A stretch of 64,000 nucleotides of DNA from Aquariibacter albus (GTDB lineage: Bacteria > Pseudomonadota > Gammaproteobacteria > Burkholderiales > Burkholderiaceae_C). Location of the stretch: positions 19,503 to 83,502 of the forward strand of contig NZ_JACIVI010000005.1 in NCBI RefSeq assembly GCF_014145335.1. The letters are read 5' to 3'. Shown here piece by piece: positions 20,303 to 29,700 of this stretch (its first letter is position 1; each line of letters begins with the position of its first letter). The translations under genes and the position numbers were made by a program. A model generated the notes under the pieces. It was not told the DNA's origin. It searched no databases and saw only the letters and a list, made by a program, of their open reading frames with translations.

Positions 20303-21100
20303 TCAGGCCAGCAGCTCGGCCAGGGCGGCGCCCGGGTCGGGCGCGCGCATGAAGGCCTCGCCGATCAGGAAGGCATGGACCTGGGCCTCGCGCATGCGAC
20401 GCATATCGGCCGGCGCCAGGATGCCGCTCTCGGTGACCAGCAGGCGATCGGCGGGCACGCGCGGCAGCAGGCCCAGGGTGGTGTCGAGCGTGACCTCGAA
20501 GGTCCGCAGGTTGCGGTTGTTGATGCCGACCAGCGGCGTCTTGAGACGCAGGGCCCGGTCCAGCTCTTCGCCGTCATGCACCTCGACCAGCACGTCCATG
20601 CCGAGCGCGTGGGCGCAGGCCTCCAGCTCGGCCATCTGGCCGTCACCCAGGCAGGCGGCGATCAGCAGGATGCAGTCGGCCCCCATCACGCGGGCCTCGT
20701 GCACCTGGTATTCGTCGACCATGAAGTCTTTGCGCAGCACCGGCAGGGCGCAGGCGGCGCGGGCTTCGCGCAGGTAGGCCTCGCTCCCCTGGAAGTAGCG
20801 CGCGTCGGTCAGCACGCTCAGGCAGGCGGCGCCGTGGCGGGCGTAGCTGACGGCGATCTCGGCCGGGTGGAAGGGCTCGCGCAGCACGCCCTTGCTGGGA
20901 CTGGCCTTCTTGACCTCGGCGATCACGCCGGCGCGGCCGGCCGCGATCGGCGCCCGCAGGGCAGCCAGGAAGTCGCGCCGGTCGGCCCGGCGCTCGGCGC
21001 CCTCGGCGGCCTCGCGCAGCGAGGCCAGCGAACGGCGCTGGCGCCGCTCGGCCAGCTCCTCGTGCTTGGTGGCCACGATCTTCTGCAGGATGTCGCTCAT
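20303..21100 (-). CDS. trpC: Indole-3-glycerol phosphate synthase
   Basis: Closes the indole ring from CdRP in tryptophan synthesis. The 265-residue TIM-barrel protein shows [42 protein letters not shown] and LVTESGI, which carry the catalytic Lys and Glu residues. It is a single-function enzyme, not fused to TrpF. It follows trpD by 37 bases. The Shine-Dalgarno before ATG 21100 is weak. Confidence 0.97.
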   Translation of the reverse strand: MSDILQKIVATKHEELAERRQRRSLASLREAAEGAERRADRRDFLAALRAPIAAGRAGVIAEVKKASPSKGVLREPFHPAEIAVSYARHGAACLSVLTDARYFQGSEAYLREARAACALPVLRKDFMVDEYQVHEARVMGADCILLIAACLGDGQMAELEACAHALGMDVLVEVHDGEELDRALRLKTPLVGINNRNLRTFEVTLDTTLGLLPRVPADRLLVTESGILAPADMRRMREAQVHAFLIGEAFMRAPDPGAALAELLA

Positions 21101-21137
21101 CGGGAACTCGTCGGGCGCGGAAAAGACAGGGAAGCGC

Positions 21138-22172
21138 TCAGGCCGCCGGGGCCAGGCGCTGGGTGCAGGCGACGAAGTCGGCCAGTTTGCGGCGCGCCGC
21201 GCCGGAGGCCACGGCCTCGCGGGCGCGGGCCACGCCCTCGACCAGGTCGGCCGCCACGCCGGCGGCGTGCAGGGCCGCTCCGGCGTTGAGCAGCACGATG
21301 TCGCGCGGCGCGCCGGCCTCGTCGTCGAGCACGCGGCGGATCATGGCCACCGAGGCCTCGCGGTCCGGCACCTTCAGCACCGCGTCGTCGCAGGGCGTGA
21401 GGCCCAGCCCGGCGGGGTGGACGGTGTACTCGTGGATGACGCCGTCCTTCAGCTCGGCCACCAGGGTCTCGCCCGAGAGCGAGATCTCGTCCATGCCATT
21501 GCGGCCGTGCACGACCAGCACATGCTCCGAGCCCAGGCGCTGCAGCACGCGCGCCAGGATGCCGACCAGGTCCGGGTGAAAGACGCCCAGCAGCTGCCGG
21601 GTGGCGCCGGCCGGGTTGGTCAGCGGGCCGAGGATGTTGAAGAGCGTGCGCACGCCCAGCTCCTTGCGCACCGGGGCGGCGTGCTTCATGGCCGCATGGT
21701 GGTGGGGCGCGAACATGAAGCCGATGCCGGTCTCGGCGATGCAGTCGGCCACGCGGTCCGGCGGCAGCATGCGCGCGCCCAGGGCCTCCATCGCGTCGGC
21801 GCTGCCGCTGGTCGAGGACACGCTGCGCCCGCCGTGCTTGGCCACCCGCGCGCCGGCCGCGGCCGCCACGAAGACCGAGGCCGTCGAGATGTTGAAGGTG
21901 TGCGAACCATCACCCCCGGTGCCGACGATGTCGACCAGGTGGCGGCGGTCGGCCACCTCGACCTTCGTGGCGAATTCGCGCATCACCTGGGCGGCGGCGC
22001 TGATCTCGCCGACCGTCTCCTTCTTCACCCGCAGGCCGGCGATGAGCGCGGCCATCATCACCGGCGACATCTCGCCGCCCATGATGCGGCGCATCAGGTG
22101 CAGCATCTCGTCGTGGAAGATCTCGCGGTGCTCGATCACGCGCTGCAGCGCGGCGGTGTCGCTGATCGTCAT
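21138..22172 (-). CDS. trpD: Anthranilate phosphoribosyltransferase
   Basis: Transfers phosphoribosyl from PRPP to anthranilate. The 344-residue protein contains [17 protein letters not shown], the PRPP-binding signature, and [21 protein letters not shown]. The start is ATG 22172 because GAGGAG lies upstream; a 12-codon longer frame overlaps that site. It lies 32 bases after trpG. Confidence 0.97.
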   Translation of the reverse strand: MTISDTAALQRVIEHREIFHDEMLHLMRRIMGGEMSPVMMAALIAGLRVKKETVGEISAAAQVMREFATKVEVADRRHLVDIVGTGGDGSHTFNISTASVFVAAAAGARVAKHGGRSVSSTSGSADAMEALGARMLPPDRVADCIAETGIGFMFAPHHHAAMKHAAPVRKELGVRTLFNILGPLTNPAGATRQLLGVFHPDLVGILARVLQRLGSEHVLVVHGRNGMDEISLSGETLVAELKDGVIHEYTVHPAGLGLTPCDDAVLKVPDREASVAMIRRVLDDEAGAPRDIVLLNAGAALHAAGVAADLVEGVARAREAVASGAARRKLADFVACTQRLAPAA

Positions 22173-22204
22173 GGCGGCAGCTCCTCGTTCGGCAGGGCCC
22201 GGGC

Positions 22205-22774
22205 TCAACGGCGGTCGAGCAGGAAGTTCTTCAGCATCGCGTGACCGTGCTCGGTCAGGATGGATTCGGGGTGGAACTGCACGCCCTCAATGGGCAGGGT
22301 GCGGTGGCGCACGCCCATGATCTCGCCGTCCTCGGTGGTGGCGCTGATCTCCAGCTCGGCCGGCAGCGTGGCCGGCGCGATGGCCAGCGAGTGGTAGCGG
22401 ATCACGGTGAACTTCTCGGGCAGCTCGCTGAAGACGCCGCGCCGGTCGGTGTGGATGGTGCTGGTCTTGCCGTGCATCTGCACCCGGGCGCGGACGATGT
22501 CACCGCCCAGCGCGGCGCCGATGCTCTGGTGCCCGAGGCACACGCCCAGGATGGGCAGCTTGCCGGCGAAGTGCCGGATCGCCGGCACGCAGATGCCCGC
22601 CTCGTTCGGCGAGCACGGCCCCGGCGAAAGCACCAGGCGGTCGGGCCGCAGGGCTTCGATCTCGTCGAGCGTGATCTCGTCGTTGCGGTGCACCCGCACC
22701 TCCTCGCCCAGCTCGGCGAAGTACTGCACGAGGTTGTAGGTGAAGGAGTCGTAGTTGTCGATCATCAGCAGCAT
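22205..22774 (-). CDS. trpG: Anthranilate synthase glutamine amidotransferase component
   Basis: Supplies ammonia from glutamine to TrpE, and in many bacteria also to PabB. The 189-residue protein has the class I amidotransferase triad: Cys in [11 protein letters not shown], and His and Glu in [28 protein letters not shown] is the usual N-terminus. AAGGGG precedes the ATG. Coupled to trpE with a 15-base gap. Confidence 0.97.
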   Translation of the reverse strand: MLLMIDNYDSFTYNLVQYFAELGEEVRVHRNDEITLDEIEALRPDRLVLSPGPCSPNEAGICVPAIRHFAGKLPILGVCLGHQSIGAALGGDIVRARVQMHGKTSTIHTDRRGVFSELPEKFTVIRYHSLAIAPATLPAELEISATTEDGEIMGVRHRTLPIEGVQFHPESILTEHGHAMLKNFLLDRR

Positions 22775-22789
22775 GGCGCGCCCCTTCCC

Positions 22790-24289
<1,500 letters not shown>

Positions 24290-24460
24290 GTCGGCGGGCC
24301 CTCCATGGCCCGGCCCGCGGCACAGGCTCGGCGGGCGCGGTGCCGCCTTGCGGCACCAGGGTTCTTCAGGGGCCACCCGTGCGCGCAGTGCGGCAGGGCA
24401 GCCGGTCCGTGCGGGCCCCGCTGGGGGCGCGCGGGCGTCCGGCGCGGGACGCTGCGGGAC

Positions 24461-24520
24461 TCAGGCCCGCCAGGGCCAGGCTCCCCGGTCGTTCGACCCC
24501 TTGGTGAACTTGCGCGACAT
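24461..24520 (-). other. Candidate Trp leader peptide upstream of trpE
   Basis: A 19-codon minus-strand frame reads MSRKFTKGSNDRGAWPWRA, with two Trp codons in its last five and a stop at 24461. It lies 171 bases upstream of the trpE start. A GCGGG/CCCGC stem overlaps its stop codon, and an 8-bp GGTGCCGC/GCGGCACC stem lies at 24357-24339. No U-rich terminator follows and the Shine-Dalgarno is poor. It could also start six bases earlier (24526). Seen directly; the attenuator role is inference. Confidence 0.4.
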
Positions 24521-24579
24521 GAACATCAACCCAGTCTAGCAAAGCGTTCCGGGGCCAGCCCGATCCGGAACGCCCCATG

Positions 24580-24604
24580 AAAAAGGGCAGCCCGAAGGCT
24601 GCCC
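24580..24604 (-). terminator. Intrinsic terminator after the 65-residue membrane peptide gene
   Basis: The minus strand has GGGCAGCC, a TTCG loop, GGCTGCCC, then five U. It ends the upstream small gene and separates it from the trp operon. Confidence 0.88.
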
Positions 24605-24652
24605 GATCGAGACCGGGATGCGCGCAGGCAGCCCGGCGGTCCCCACGAGGAC

Positions 24653-24850
24653 TTACTGGCTGGCGGCCGACGCCGGCGCAGCCGGCACCTCAGCCGCCGA
24701 GGCAGCTGCGGGCGCGGACGCCGCATGGCTGTCGCCGTGGCTCTCGACGCCATGCTTCTCACCGCCCATGTCCACATCGGCACCGGACTTGACCAGCACG
24801 AACATCGCAACCGCAGCGAAGGCCACGAAGGCCACCAGAATCTTCCACAT
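24653..24850 (-). CDS. Small membrane-anchored protein of unknown function
   Basis: A 65-residue protein begins MWKILVAFVAFAAVAMFVLV, a single membrane span or uncleaved signal anchor, followed by an acidic, His- and Gly-containing stretch (DMGGEKHGVESHGDSH) and an Ala/Pro tail. AAAGGTG precedes the ATG and a strong terminator follows, so it is a real gene. The His-rich part could face the periplasm and bind metal; that is a guess. It lies 111 bases downstream of the MFS symporter and may be cotranscribed. Confidence 0.75.
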   Translation of the reverse strand: MWKILVAFVAFAAVAMFVLVKSGADVDMGGEKHGVESHGDSHAASAPAAASAAEVPAAPASAASQ

Positions 24851-24961
24851 GAGAACACCTTTCGAAGGTTGAGAGAGAAACGCTTCCAGCACAACGGGCC
24901 GCATGCTGCGGCCCGCGGGGATGAGGGGCCGGGTCAGCCCCTCACGCTGGCAAAAAACCGC

Positions 24962-26647
24962 TCAGTCGTCCGCAAAGATGTCCACGTCCTTGGTCTCCTT
25001 GACGAACAGGAGGCCGACGACGAAGGTCACCGAGGCGATGATGATCGGGTACCACAGGCCGTAGTAGATGTTGCCGTTCTGGGCCACCATCGCGAAGGCG
25101 ATCGTGGGCATCAGGCCACCGAACCAGCCGTTGCCGACGTGGTAGGGCAGGCTCATCGAGGTGTAGCGGATGCGGGTCGGGAACATCTCGACCAGGGCAG
25201 CGGCGATCGGGCCGTAGACCATGGTCACGTACAGCACCAGGATGAACAGGATACCGACGATCAGCGGCTTGTTGACCTTGGCCGGGTCGGCCTTGGCCGG
25301 ATAGCCGGCTTCCTTCATGGTGGCGGCCAGGTCGGCCTTGAAGGCCTTGATCGCGGCCGCGCTGGCGTCATCGAACTTGTGGCCACCGGCGGTCAGGGTC
25401 GCGGTCGGCGGCAGAAGTTCCTTCTCGCCGATCTTGACCGAGGCGGCGGTGCCGGGCGCGGCTTCGACGATGTCGTAGCTGGCCGAGGCCTGCGCCAGGG
25501 CACGCTTGGCGATGTCGCAGCTGCTGGTGAAGTCCACTTCGCGGGCAATCGGGCTGCCCTGGAAGGAACAGGCCTTCGGATCCACCGTCACCACGATCTT
25601 GGCGCTGGCCTGGGCCGCGGCGAGATCCGGGTTGGCCGCCTTGGTCAGCGCGCCGAACAGCGGGAAGTAGGTCAGCGCGGCGAGCAGCAGGCCGGTCAGG
25701 ATCACCGGCTTGCGGCCGACCTTGTCCGACAGGATGCCGAAGACCACGAAGAACGGCGTGCCGAGCAGCAGGGACAGGGCCACCAGGATGTTGGCGGTCG
25801 CCGGCTCGACCTTCAGCACGGTCTGCAGGAAGAACAGCGCGTAGAACTGACCCGAGTACCAGACCACGGCCTGGCCCGCGACCATGCCGACCAGGGCCAG
25901 GATCACGATCTTCAGGTTCTTCCACTGGCCGAAGGATTCGGTCAGCGGGGCCTTCGAGGTCTTGCCCTCTTCCTTCATCTTCTTGAAGGCGGGCGATTCG
26001 TTCATGGCCATCCGGATCCAGACCGAGATGGCCAGCAGCAGGATCGAGACCAGGAAGGGAACGCGCCAGCCCCAGTCGGCGAAGGCTTCCTCGCCGATGG
26101 CCGAGCGGGTGCCCAGGATCACCATCAGCGACAGGAACAGGCCCAGGGTCGCCGTGGTCTGGATCCAGGCGGTGTAGGCACCGCGCTGGCCGTGAGGCGC
26201 ATGCTCGGCCACGTAGGTGGCGGCACCACCGTACTCACCGCCGAGGGCCAGGCCCTGCAGCATGCGCAGCACGATCAGGATGACCGGGGCGGCCACACCA
26301 ATCGACGCGTAGTTGGGCAGCACGCCGACGATGAAGGTCGACAGGCCCATGATCAGGATGGTGACCAGGAAGGTGTACTTCCGGCCGATCAGGTCACCCA
26401 GGCGACCGAAGACCAGCGCACCGAAGGGGCGGACGATGAAGCCTGCCGCGAAGGCCAGCAGCGCGAAGATGAAGGCCGCGGACGGGTCCAGGCCGGAGAA
26501 GAACTGCTTCGCAATGATCGCCGCGAGCGAACCGTAGAGATAAAAGTCGTACCACTCGAACACCGTGCCGAGCGAGGAGGCAAAGATGACCTTCCTCTCC
26601 TCTGCCGTCATCGGACGCGGCGCGGCGCCCTTCGTTGCTGCCACCAT
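24962..26647 (-). CDS. MFS transporter, metabolite:H+ symporter type
   Basis: A 561-residue, 12-span protein of the MHS group (relatives include ProP, ShiA and citrate or dicarboxylate symporters). Motif A occurs after span 2 (GRLGDLIGRK) and again after span 8 (GILSDKVGRKP). An insert of about 125 residues (roughly 335-460) between spans 9 and 10 should be periplasmic and has two cysteines (near 360 and 377). AGGAGA precedes the ATG. The substrate is not evident from sequence. The insert makes it longer than the usual 430-450 residues. Confidence 0.88.
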   Translation of the reverse strand: MVAATKGAAPRPMTAEERKVIFASSLGTVFEWYDFYLYGSLAAIIAKQFFSGLDPSAAFIFALLAFAAGFIVRPFGALVFGRLGDLIGRKYTFLVTILIMGLSTFIVGVLPNYASIGVAAPVILIVLRMLQGLALGGEYGGAATYVAEHAPHGQRGAYTAWIQTTATLGLFLSLMVILGTRSAIGEEAFADWGWRVPFLVSILLLAISVWIRMAMNESPAFKKMKEEGKTSKAPLTESFGQWKNLKIVILALVGMVAGQAVVWYSGQFYALFFLQTVLKVEPATANILVALSLLLGTPFFVVFGILSDKVGRKPVILTGLLLAALTYFPLFGALTKAANPDLAAAQASAKIVVTVDPKACSFQGSPIAREVDFTSSCDIAKRALAQASASYDIVEAAPGTAASVKIGEKELLPPTATLTAGGHKFDDASAAAIKAFKADLAATMKEAGYPAKADPAKVNKPLIVGILFILVLYVTMVYGPIAAALVEMFPTRIRYTSMSLPYHVGNGWFGGLMPTIAFAMVAQNGNIYYGLWYPIIIASVTFVVGLLFVKETKDVDIFADD

Positions 26648-26842
26648 GGCTTGTCTCCTGTGTAAACCACCCAGCGCCGCGGACTGCGACGTGTGGGGCC
26701 GGAGGATGGTGGGGGGCTCTGACCTCGCTCTGACGCGAATCCAACAGGAGCTGACAAAACCCGGCAGAAGACAGCAAAACCCCTGGGTTAACCCTCTGTT
26801 TCACGGGAGATCACGGGAAAACCCCCGAATCAACCGCCTCAA

Positions 26843-26864
26843 GCGCCCCCTGAACGGGGGGCGC
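26843..26864 (-). terminator. Possible terminator of the rpe-gph operon
   Basis: An 8-bp stem GCGCCCCC/GGGGGCGC with a six-base loop lies nine bases after the gph stop. Only a short U-run follows (UUG), so it may be weak or Rho-assisted. The rest of 26648-26872 holds the MFS promoter region with nothing else recognised. Confidence 0.4.
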
Positions 26865-26872
26865 ATCGCGCC

Positions 26873-27556
26873 TCAGGCCGTGGGCCAGAGCTGATCGAAG
26901 TGGTCCAGCACGGCATCGGCTCCGGCCGCTTGGGCCGGCTCGCCGTGGTTGTAGCCGTGGGAAAGCAGAACGACCGGGCAGCCGGCGGCGCGGGCGGCGC
27001 GGACGTCGTTGCTGGAGTCGCCGACCATCAGGGCCTCCGCCGGCGCCACCCCCAGCGCCGCACAGCTCGCCTGCAGCGGCAGGGGATCGGGCTTCTTGCG
27101 CGGGTGGGTGTCACCGCCGCAGACCAGGGCAAAGGGCGCGCGCAGGCCGCAGTGCCGCAGCAGGGCCTCGGCGAACTCGGCCGGCTTGTTGGTCACGCAG
27201 GCCAGTTGCAGGCCGGCGGCCTGGGCGCGTCCCAGCGCGGCGGCCGCCCCGGGATAGATCCGCGCGCGGCGACCGTTCAGCCGCCGGTAGTGGCCCTGGT
27301 AGGCCGCCCAGGCCGGGGCCTCCAGGGCCGCGACGGCTTCGGCCGGGCCGGTCGCAGCCAAGACGCCGCGAATCAGGTGCTCGGAGCCCTGGCCGATCAG
27401 CGTCTCGACCGTGGCCGCCGGCACCGGCGCACGGCCGAGATCCGCCAGCATGGCGTCGAGCGCCGCCACGAAATCGCCGAGGGTGTCGACCAGGGTGCCG
27501 TCGAGATCGAAGAGGGCGGCCCGCAGGGGGCGGTCAAAGGGCGGAAGGGCGGGCAT
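26873..27556 (-). CDS. gph: Phosphoglycolate phosphatase (HAD family)
   Basis: Dephosphorylates 2-phosphoglycolate from DNA repair and oxygenase reactions. The 227-residue HAD protein has motif I LFDLDGTLVDT, motif II CVTNKP, motif III Lys in RKKPDPLPL and motif IV VGDSSNDVRAARAAG. The start ATG 27556 overlaps the stop of the upstream methyltransferase gene as TGATG, so the two are coupled. Order rpe, methyltransferase, gph points toward trpE, as in many Burkholderiales. Confidence 0.95.
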   Translation of the reverse strand: MPALPPFDRPLRAALFDLDGTLVDTLGDFVAALDAMLADLGRAPVPAATVETLIGQGSEHLIRGVLAATGPAEAVAALEAPAWAAYQGHYRRLNGRRARIYPGAAAALGRAQAAGLQLACVTNKPAEFAEALLRHCGLRAPFALVCGGDTHPRKKPDPLPLQASCAALGVAPAEALMVGDSSNDVRAARAAGCPVVLLSHGYNHGEPAQAAGADAVLDHFDQLWPTA

Positions 27557-28479
27557 CAGGGCGGGGACGGGGGAGATGGGGGCGGACCGGGATCGGCCGC
27601 GGGAAGGGCAGGCCGCGCGGCGGCCTCGCGGGCGAGCAGCTGCCGCTTGCGCGCCAGCCCCCAGCGGTAGCCGGCCAGATCGCCATCCTGGCGCACGACG
27701 CGGTGGCAGGGGATGGCGACCGCCAGCGGGTTGGCGGCGCAGGCCGCTGCCACCGCGCGGGCCGCCCGCGGGAGGCCCAGGACCTGGGCCAGCGCGGTGT
27801 AGCTGATCGTCTGCCCCGGCGGGATGGCCTGCAGGGCGGCCCAGACCCGTTGCTGGAACAGGGTGCCGCGCAGGTCCAGCGGCAGCCCCAGGCCCTGGGC
27901 AGGTGCCTCGACCAGGCCGATGACGGCTGCCACATGCTCTTCGAAGTCCGGCTCGGCCCCGCGCAGCTCGGCCCGGGGAAAGCGGTCCTGCAGGCGCGTG
28001 AGCAGCACGGCGGGGTCGTCGTCGAGTTCGATCAGGCACAGGCCGCGCGCGGTGGCCGCCACCAGCACATGACCGAGGCTGCAGGGGCCGAGTGCGAAGC
28101 GGATGGTCTCGCCCGCCCCGCCGGCGCGCCAGCGGCGGGGCGCCATGCCGAGCCGGGCCGGGGCTTCGGCATAGAAGCGTCCGGCGCTGCCATAGCCCGC
28201 GGCATGCAGGGCCGCAGTCACCGTGGCCTCGCACGGAAGGGTGTCGGCAAGCCGCTGCGCGCGCCGCGCGCGGGCGTAGGCCGACGGGCTCAGCCCGGTC
28301 TGGGCGCGGAACACGCGCTGCAGGTGGAAGGGACTGCAGCCGGCCCGGGCGGCCAGTGCGGCCAGGCCGGGCGGCGGCTCGCCCTGTGCCAGCGCCTCGT
28401 CGATGGCGGCCAGGAGCGGGGCCAGCCGCTCGGCCAGCGGGGGCGACCGGGGACTCGGGGGATCGGGACGGTCGGACAT
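27556..28479 (-). CDS. AraC-type regulator/O6-methylguanine-DNA methyltransferase fusion
   Basis: A 307-residue protein with an N-terminal AraC helix-turn-helix domain (about 20-115; GCSPFHLQRVFRAQTGLSPSAYAR) and a C-terminal methyltransferase domain with active-site Cys in IPCHRVV. It lacks the N-terminal Ada zinc-cysteine domain that senses methylphosphotriesters, so it resembles the shortened Ada relatives. It would repair O6-methylguanine by suicide transfer; the DNA-binding half may only position it. ATG 28479 chosen as the first Met of the domain. Lies between rpe and gph. Confidence 0.9.
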   Translation of the reverse strand: MSDRPDPPSPRSPPLAERLAPLLAAIDEALAQGEPPPGLAALAARAGCSPFHLQRVFRAQTGLSPSAYARARRAQRLADTLPCEATVTAALHAAGYGSAGRFYAEAPARLGMAPRRWRAGGAGETIRFALGPCSLGHVLVAATARGLCLIELDDDPAVLLTRLQDRFPRAELRGAEPDFEEHVAAVIGLVEAPAQGLGLPLDLRGTLFQQRVWAALQAIPPGQTISYTALAQVLGLPRAARAVAAACAANPLAVAIPCHRVVRQDGDLAGYRWGLARKRQLLAREAAARPALPAADPGPPPSPPSPP

Positions 28480-28537
28480 GGGCCCACTGTGCCGGGCGGC
28501 GCCGCAGGCGTCGTCTCGCGGCTTGCGGTGGCGGGCC

Positions 28538-29245
28538 TCAGGCCAGGGCTTGGCGCATCGCGTCGATGACGGCGCGGTAGTCGGGCTGGCCGAAGATCGC
28601 GCTGCCGGCCACGAAGGTGTCGGCACCGGCCTCGGCGGCGGCGCGGATGTTGTCGACCTTGATGCCGCCGTCCACCTCCAGGCGGATCTCGCGGCCGCCC
28701 TGGCGCACGTGATCGTCGATCAGGCGGCGGATCTTCTCGAGCTTGCGCAGGCTGCTGGGGATGAAGCTCTGGCCGCCGAAGCCCGGGTTCACGCTCATCA
28801 GCAGGATCAGGTCGAGCTTGTCGCTGCCCTCGCCCAGCGTCCACTCCAGGACGTCGAGCGAGGCCGCCGGATTGAAGACCAGGCCGGCCTGGCAGCCCGC
28901 GGCCTTGATGACCTGCAGGCTGCGGTCCACATGGGTGCTGGCGTCGGGGTGGAAGCTGATCAGGTCGGCCCCGGCCGCCGCAAAGGCCTGGGCCAGGGCA
29001 TCCACCGGCTGCACCATCAGGTGCACGTCGATGGGCACGCGGGCCCCGTCCCGGGTCACCGCATGCTTGCGCAGGGCCTGGCAAACCATCGGGCCGAAGG
29101 TGAGGTTCGGCACGTAATGGTTGTCCATCACGTCGAAGTGGATCCAGTCGGCCCCGGCGTCGATGACCGTGCGGGTTTCCTCGCCGAGCCGTGCGAAATC
29201 GGCGGACAGCAGGCTGGGGGCAATGCGGAAACGGGGAAGGCTCAT
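28538..29245 (-). CDS. rpe: Ribulose-phosphate 3-epimerase
   Basis: Interconverts ribulose 5-phosphate and xylulose 5-phosphate. The 235-residue TIM barrel shows [45 protein letters not shown] and [11 protein letters not shown], carrying the metal-binding His and Asp residues. Start ATG 29245, first gene of a short operon with the methyltransferase and gph. Confidence 0.97.
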   Translation of the reverse strand: MSLPRFRIAPSLLSADFARLGEETRTVIDAGADWIHFDVMDNHYVPNLTFGPMVCQALRKHAVTRDGARVPIDVHLMVQPVDALAQAFAAAGADLISFHPDASTHVDRSLQVIKAAGCQAGLVFNPAASLDVLEWTLGEGSDKLDLILLMSVNPGFGGQSFIPSSLRKLEKIRRLIDDHVRQGGREIRLEVDGGIKVDNIRAAAEAGADTFVAGSAIFGQPDYRAVIDAMRQALA

Positions 29246-29291
29246 GGGCGGGGACGCCTGCGGGCGGCTCGGGTGGGGTGAAGCAGCCGGG

Positions 29292-29314
29292 ATTCTAGGG
29301 ACGCTCCCTAGAAT
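29292..29314. promoter_or_regulatory. Symmetric element between divergent rpe and apaG
   Basis: A perfect 10-bp inverted repeat, ATTCTAGGGA/TCCCTAGAAT with a CGC centre, lies between the two genes. Each arm reads TAGAAT outward, close to a -10 box, so it may be a two-way promoter or an operator. The plus-strand box would place the start at or next to the apaG ATG. Confidence 0.45.
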
Positions 29315-29320
29315 CGATGG

Positions 29321-29695
29321 ATGACGTCCGCCCGCCTGGTCTGCTCGGTGCAGACCCGCTTCCTGCCCGAGCAATCGGACCCCGCGCAGTCGCGCTACGC
29401 CTATGCCTACACGGTGAGCATCGAGAACCGCGGCACGCTGGCCGCCCAGCTGATTGCACGGCACTGGCAGATCGAGGAAGGCGGCGAGCCGACCCAGGAG
29501 GTTCATGGCCTCGGGGTCGTCGGGCAGCAGCCCCTGCTCGGCCCCGGCGAATCGCACGAGTACACGAGCTGGGTGCAGATTGGCCACCCCCAGGGCCGCA
29601 TGAAGGGCCGCTTCCTGTTCGTGTCGGTCGAGGCCGAGCCCTTCGAGGTGGAGGTGCCGGCTTTCGAGCTGGCCTTCGCCAACATGCTGCACTGA
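29321..29695 (+). CDS. apaG: ApaG domain protein
   Basis: A 124-residue single-domain ApaG protein (Fn3-like fold) with [20 protein letters not shown] and [12 protein letters not shown], and a G-G-rich loop near GHPQGRMKG. Its role is unsettled; links to diadenosine tetraphosphate and divalent cation tolerance come from enterobacteria. No Shine-Dalgarno precedes ATG 29321, and the likely -10 lies within 15 bases, so the message may be leaderless. The next gene begins six bases after its stop. Confidence 0.93.
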   Translation: MTSARLVCSVQTRFLPEQSDPAQSRYAYAYTVSIENRGTLAAQLIARHWQIEEGGEPTQEVHGLGVVGQQPLLGPGESHEYTSWVQIGHPQGRMKGRFLFVSVEAEPFEVEVPAFELAFANMLH

Positions 29696-29700
29696 GCGGC

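Noticed and set aside
26873-28234. Extended upstream start of gph giving 453 residues
   Set aside because: The extra N-terminus is an out-of-frame reading of the methyltransferase gene; the HAD motif I starts right after the ATG at 27556.
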